From Halogranum rubrum (GTDB lineage Archaea; Halobacteriota; Halobacteria; Halobacteriales; Haloferacaceae), in the NCBI RefSeq assembly GCF_900114455.1, contig NZ_FOTC01000001.1:459058-523057 (forward strand): a DNA stretch of 64,000 nt, written 5' to 3'. The notes under the pieces were generated by a model that worked only from the letters and a program-made list of their open reading frames with translations, did no database searches and was not told where the DNA came from. Position 1 is the stretch's first letter; each line of letters begins with the position of its first letter. A program made the translations under genes and the position numbers. Shown here one piece after another: positions 60,705 to 64,000 of this stretch.

Positions 60705-61019
60705 TCACGTAAGTTCTGTGTTGAGTTCTTCGAGCGTCGCCGCATCGAACTCGCGGATATCGTAGCGATTGGCACTGCTACGCTCGGTGTAGAATGCGAT
60801 GATCTTCAGCTCGACTAACAAAGCGAGCAACCGGCCAAAGGTGCGCGTGGAGAGCGGTGGGTCGTCGAGATGGTTGTACAGTTGTCGTCCAGTTGGGTAG
60901 GAGCGTGTCGCTCTCTCAAGCGCTGTTTGGAGGAGTGGCAGATGGCGTCTGAGCGTACTGTAGTGTTGTGGGGAACGAGCTTCGAGGGCTGCGACGCGAG
61001 TGGCGAGAGACGAACCCAT
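60705..61019 (-). CDS. Conserved hypothetical protein, winged-helix-like, paralogue of the protein at 0.7 kb
   Basis: 104 residues: MGSSLATRVAALEARSPQHY, LLQTALERATRSYPTGRQLY, LDDPPLSTRTFGRLLALLVE, SANRYDIREFDAATLEELNT. It aligns over nearly its whole length with the protein at 705-1088. The SANRYDI strand after two amphipathic helices fits a small winged helix. Convergent with the primase-like gene, 44 bases away; association with replication genes suggests a copy-number or partition role (inference). Confidence 0.7.
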   Translation of the reverse strand: MGSSLATRVAALEARSPQHYSTLRRHLPLLQTALERATRSYPTGRQLYNHLDDPPLSTRTFGRLLALLVELKIIAFYTERSSANRYDIREFDAATLEELNTELT

Positions 61020-61255
61020 GGAAACTGTGACTTCTCGCTAGTCGTGCGCTTGTGTTGATGAACCTTCTGATGAAAATCGGAGTGAAAATAGGCATACACA
61101 GACTTTAACCTCATGTCGTACTGGGTCTCCGTAGTTCACTACCAGTGGTGTCGGTCGCGACAGTTGGCTATCCCGCTCTGCAGAGCATGGCGCTCAATGT
61201 AACTCTCATCTCACTAAGACCAAACAAATATCTTTCAGAGATTCTAAGCAAGCGT

Positions 61256-61483
61256 ATGATCTGGATTGTCGAACTGCTTGGAGGAACTGGATTTTCTGTG
61301 TTGGGTTTCCTGTGGGTTGGCTTTCCAGAGGTCTTAGACCGTCAGAAATCGAGACTGTGGAAGAAGAACGAGTTTAAGCCAACAGACTCAACCCTCACCG
61401 ACATGCGACTGTCGGGGCTAGGTTTCTTGCTGGTGGGCGTCGCCTTTGTGCTGCAGGCACTCAGTGAACTTTTCGTCGTTTGA
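61256..61483 (+). CDS. Small two-helix membrane protein
   Basis: 75 residues from ATG 61256 (MIWIVELLGGTGFSVLGFLW). The cytoplasmic loop between helices is basic and polar (RQKSRLWKKNEFKPTDSTLT), and the second helix is LSGLGFLLVGVAFVLQALS. A longer start at 61190 is possible but less likely. Function unknown. Confidence 0.55.
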   Translation: MIWIVELLGGTGFSVLGFLWVGFPEVLDRQKSRLWKKNEFKPTDSTLTDMRLSGLGFLLVGVAFVLQALSELFVV

Positions 61484-61884
61484 GACTCTTCGTTCGTTCA
61501 TTTTGTCTCTTCCAGACACTACTCTTGAGACAACTGCGTCTACTTACAGCGAGAGCCGCTGTACGCATTCACACAGATACCTGGAGGAACCCCACGAGTT
61601 CACCCGTGGATTACTGACTACCACATTTTAGCCATCGAAATCTGAAGGCAAGTAGCACCTCTTCAAGGATTATTACCCTTCCTCTGGAAGTTACAAGGCT
61701 ACAACCGTGCCCCAAAGGGCGAGACAGATGCCAAGAGGCTATGAGTACCATCATGACGTTGCTCGGTTGCTTCCGGAGAGGGACTCTCTGTGAGAGCTTT
61801 GCCATCGATAGCGTCTCTCTCGGCTATTGAGCTTCCAGTTCATTGACCCCTAGTGCTTACACTGTCGTCCGAGTACCACAACCC
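61484..61884. other. Gap with possible IS scars
   Basis: 401 bases, no gene. At 61592-61609 there is a small hairpin CCACGAGTTCACCCGTGG, similar in shape to right-end hairpins of haloarchaeal IS200/IS605 elements, but the match is too short to claim. The rest holds frames without coding character. The region may mark the edge between the element and host DNA. Confidence 0.35.
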
Positions 61885-63003
61885 ATGACACCGACCGAAC
61901 TCCGTGCAGACATGCCCGCACTCGAAGCGGTCACCTACCTCAACACGGGCGCGAGCGGACCGAGTCCGCGCCGCGTCGTCGACGCCGCCGAGGAGTTCTT
62001 GGAGTACCACGAGTACCAGTCACCAGCCACCGAGGGGATGTACCCCGCCGCGTTCGACACGTACGAAGACGTGCGGGCGACAGTCGCCGACTTCCTCGGT
62101 GCCGACACGGACGAAATCGCCCTCACCCAGAGTACGAACGACGGCATCAATCGCATCGCCTGTGCACTCGAGTGGGAACCCGGCGACGTCGTCGTGCGGA
62201 CGGACCTCGAACATCCGGCAGGCATCCTCCCGTGGAAACGACTGGAGCGAACGCGGGGCATCGACATTCGCGTCGTCGAGAGCACGGACGGACGACTCGA
62301 TATCGACGCCTATCGTGACGCCGTCGAGGATGCGAAACTCGTCTGTTTCAGTTCGCTCACGTGGAACTACGGGACGCGACTCCCGGTCGAAAAACTGGTC
62401 AACATCGCGCACGATGCCGGCGCGTTCGTCCTCGTCGACGCCGTCCAGAGCGTCGGGCAAACGCCCGTCGACGTCCACGAGTGGGGTGCCGACGCCGTCG
62501 CCGCCGCCGGCCACAAGTGGCTACTCGGCACCTGGGGCGCGGGCTATCTCTACGTCGACGCCGAGGCCGCCGAAAAACTGCATCCCGGACCGATTGGATA
62601 TCGCGGCGTCGTCACTCCCACCGACGACGAGTACGAGTTGAAGACCGGTGCGGCCCGACTAGAGGTGGGCACGACGAACCCCGCGCCGTACGTGGCCCTC
62701 CAGGAGGCCATCGAGATGATGGACGAGATGGGTGTCGACGCCGTCGAATCACGGATTCACGACCTCGCGACGAAACTGCGCGACGGGGTGCCCGACGAAC
62801 ACGTGGTGAGCCCGGCGACGCCCGAATCGGGGTTGGTGACAATCGACGTTGCCGACCCAGAGCGGACAGTAGAGCGACTGAACGACCAGGGAATCGTGAT
62901 TCGCTCACTCCCGTATCCGGGCCTCGTTCGTGTCTCTGTGCACGTGTTCAACACCGAGGCGGATGTCGAGTCGGTGCTCGACGCGTTAGAGGGAGAGTAC
63001 TGA
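61885..63003 (+). CDS. Class V aminotransferase (cysteine desulfurase-like fold)
   Basis: 372 residues from ATG 61885 (MTPTELRADMPALEAVTYLN). PLP-enzyme landmarks: GASGPSPRRVVDAAEEFLEY at the entrance, ALTQSTNDGINRIACALEW, the Asp in FVLVDAVQSVGQTPVDVHEW that contacts the pyridine nitrogen, and the Schiff-base Lys in AAAGHKWLLGTWGAGYLY. No active-site Cys loop typical of SufS or IscS is obvious, so desulfurase activity is uncertain; isopenicillin-epimerase- or kynureninase-type activities are alternatives. A decayed relative begins at 8894. Monocistronic. Confidence 0.85.
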   Translation: MTPTELRADMPALEAVTYLNTGASGPSPRRVVDAAEEFLEYHEYQSPATEGMYPAAFDTYEDVRATVADFLGADTDEIALTQSTNDGINRIACALEWEPGDVVVRTDLEHPAGILPWKRLERTRGIDIRVVESTDGRLDIDAYRDAVEDAKLVCFSSLTWNYGTRLPVEKLVNIAHDAGAFVLVDAVQSVGQTPVDVHEWGADAVAAAGHKWLLGTWGAGYLYVDAEAAEKLHPGPIGYRGVVTPTDDEYELKTGAARLEVGTTNPAPYVALQEAIEMMDEMGVDAVESRIHDLATKLRDGVPDEHVVSPATPESGLVTIDVADPERTVERLNDQGIVIRSLPYPGLVRVSVHVFNTEADVESVLDALEGEY

Positions 63004-63084
63004 ACGGAGGCTGAACCTGCCTGGTGTGATTGGGAGTTACCTAGTAGTGACGAAGAACGCACACACTACTGTTAGGCCAAGTAT

Positions 63085-63109
63085 ATTACACTCGGAAATG
63101 TAGTGTAAT
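63085..63109. promoter_or_regulatory. 8-bp inverted repeat between two genes
   Basis: ATTACACT and AGTGTAAT flank a 9-base spacer, about 80 bases upstream of the small gene at 63187 and 82 after the aminotransferase stop. It could be a regulator site for the downstream gene; a terminator is less likely because no T-run follows. Confidence 0.35.
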
Positions 63110-63186
63110 TCAGTGGGTAGACTGATGATAGAATTAGAGTTCGTGGTTCCCTCCAACGTGGCTGATATCGCAGCAGGAGTGACCAT

Positions 63187-63390
63187 ATGAACCCCGACAG
63201 AGCGAAAATAACGGCAGCTACAGAGTGGCCTCAGTTCACGGTTAAGTGTGCGCTCGGTAGTCACATCCACGGAATCGATGCTGTGTTTGACCCTGACGAA
63301 GTGATTTTGTTCGACCCGACGCAGAAAGGTGGTTCTGCGTGGATCTCCGCAAAGAGCGGCTCGTACGTCCCAACCGATGAGACGTGTTGA
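63187..63390 (+). CDS. Small conserved hypothetical protein
   Basis: 67 residues: MNPDRAKITAATEWPQFTVK, CALGSHIHGIDAVFDPDEVI, LFDPTQKGGSAWISAKSGSY, VPTDETC. Mainly beta strand and soluble, probably one small barrel or half-barrel, with two cysteines at positions 21 and 67. I recognise the type as haloarchaeal but not a function. ATG 63187; upstream AT-rich sequence could be the promoter. Confidence 0.55.
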   Translation: MNPDRAKITAATEWPQFTVKCALGSHIHGIDAVFDPDEVILFDPTQKGGSAWISAKSGSYVPTDETC

Positions 63391-63464
63391 TCACTCTTTG
63401 TGTCACTGCCTACTGTCCGAGGAGCCACGACCCGATTTATAAAGATCTGTAGACCTATATCGCG

Positions 63465-64000
63465 TTATCGACGAGTGTATGTCACTTCTCGTTCGTCACT
63501 ACCCGCGTACACAGTTGTCTCCGCAGGTGTCGTTCGTGCGATTTCGACACCACGACGAATCACACGGACTCTCGGTGCACGCATGCGCAGTGCATTGAAC
63601 GGATCGTGTGCATCGAAAACGACAAGCGAGCCTTCAGCACCAGGTTCGATGCCATAGTTCTGTGCGCCGAACACAGTCGCGTTCGCCGTCGTCAACATCT
63701 CCCACAGTGGTTCGACGTCATCCCGACCGCTCATGTGAGCGTAGTGAAGCAACACAAAGGCTGCATCCAGTGGATCGCCAACCCCATAGTGATACCACGG
63801 ATCCATCACTGAATCATGGCCGAGTCCGACCGAAACACCCGCTTCACGCAACTGATCGATACGCGTGTGCCCACGCCGTTTCGGATAGTCATCGTAGCGG
63901 CCCTGCAGGACAGCATTATCTGGCGGGTTCGTCACGACGCTGACGCCGCTTTTCGCGAGGAGCGAAATAAGCTTCTGCGCATAGGCGTTCGAATACGAAT
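63465..64000 (-). CDS. Amidohydrolase, cytosine deaminase-like (C-terminal part; cut by window edge)
   Basis: The frame is open from the window edge at 64000 to the stop at 63465, giving the last 178 or so residues. SGVSVVTNPPDNAVLQGRYD and REAGVSVGLGHDSVMDPWYH contain the metal-site Asp (GHDSVMDPW) of cytosine deaminase and related metal-dependent hydrolases. HYAHMSGRDDVEPLWEMLTT and GAEGSLVVFDAHDPFNALRM are the family's late helix and the composite domain. Cytosine deaminase would make uracil from cytosine; other substrates are possible. The N-terminal metal-binding HxH lies outside the window. Confidence 0.85.
   Translation of the reverse strand, partial: SYSNAYAQKLISLLAKSGVSVVTNPPDNAVLQGRYDDYPKRRGHTRIDQLREAGVSVGLGHDSVMDPWYHYGVGDPLDAAFVLLHYAHMSGRDDVEPLWEMLTTANATVFGAQNYGIEPGAEGSLVVFDAHDPFNALRMRAPRVRVIRRGVEIARTTPAETTVYAGSDEREVTYTRR

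Noticed and set aside
61586-61610. IS200/IS605 right-end hairpin
   Set aside because: A five-base stem only; no tnpB sequence next to it, so left as a weak hint.
1-64000. tRNA or rRNA genes
   Set aside because: Scanning by eye found no cloverleaf with the conserved T-loop bases and no rRNA-like stretch; absence is not proven without a search.

Overview
The window is haloarchaeal DNA. The evidence is strongly acidic proteins with high third-position GC, Tat lipoproteins (RR near the N-terminus, then a lipobox Cys), a TATA-binding protein, HTH-10 and TrmB-type regulators, frequent ATGA or GTGA gene overlaps and several apparently leaderless starts. No rRNA, tRNA or CRISPR array was seen. Whether this is chromosome, megaplasmid or integrated element cannot be decided here, but roughly 32-61 kb looks like a conjugative or replicative element.

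Layout. 0-1 kb: an IS200/IS605 tnpB 3' remnant and a small conserved protein with a relative at 60.7 kb. 1.5-9.5 kb: a cytochrome bd oxidase operon (cydA, cydB and a small membrane gene) with an HTH-10 regulator, small membrane proteins, a PH-domain protein, a universal stress protein, and gene debris that joins pieces of an aminotransferase and a saccharopine-dehydrogenase-like gene. 9.8-14.1 kb: nosL-nosD-nosF-nosY without nosZ. 14.4-16.4 kb: an FAD-dependent quinone oxidoreductase-like operon with a DUF1641 protein. 17-29.1 kb: an apparently complete beta-1,3-glucan utilisation locus. It has a dipeptide-family ABC importer, a secreted GH81 endo-1,3-beta-glucanase, a cytoplasmic GH3 beta-glucosidase and a TrmB-type sugar regulator. 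29.3-31.6 kb: a TBP gene and small regulators. 32-39.4 kb: a type IV secretion-like cluster ending in a VirB4-type ATPase. 40.1-42.1 kb: a membrane-anchored serine hydrolase.

42.6-54.3 kb is the most unusual part. An imperfect element of about 83 bp recurs 14 times, always in the same orientation, every 0.35-2.1 kb. Between consecutive copies lie one to three small, unrelated genes: a GNAT acetyltransferase, VapBC-, Doc-, TumE/HTH- and HicBA-type toxin-antitoxin modules, DoxX, a Tat lipoprotein and many 50-290 residue membrane proteins. The layout resembles an integron gene-cassette array, but I see no integrase and the cargo genes lie on both strands. An IS5-like element has inserted into one copy and carries a nonsense mutation.

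54.8-61 kb carries a large TraG/VirD4/HerA-like ATPase with a long C-terminal extension, a 1 kb non-coding region with iteron-like repeats (a candidate replication origin), a primase-polymerase-like protein and the second copy of the small protein seen at 0.7 kb. From 61 kb on, ordinary metabolic genes resume: a class V aminotransferase and a cytosine-deaminase-like amidohydrolase cut by the window edge.

How the parts fit: the 32-39 kb secretion genes, the 54.8 kb coupling-type ATPase and the 59 kb primase look like the backbone of a conjugative plasmid or integrative element, with the cassette-like array inserted into it. The metabolic regions to the left (respiratory oxidases and beta-glucan degradation) are either accessory cargo or neighbouring chromosome.
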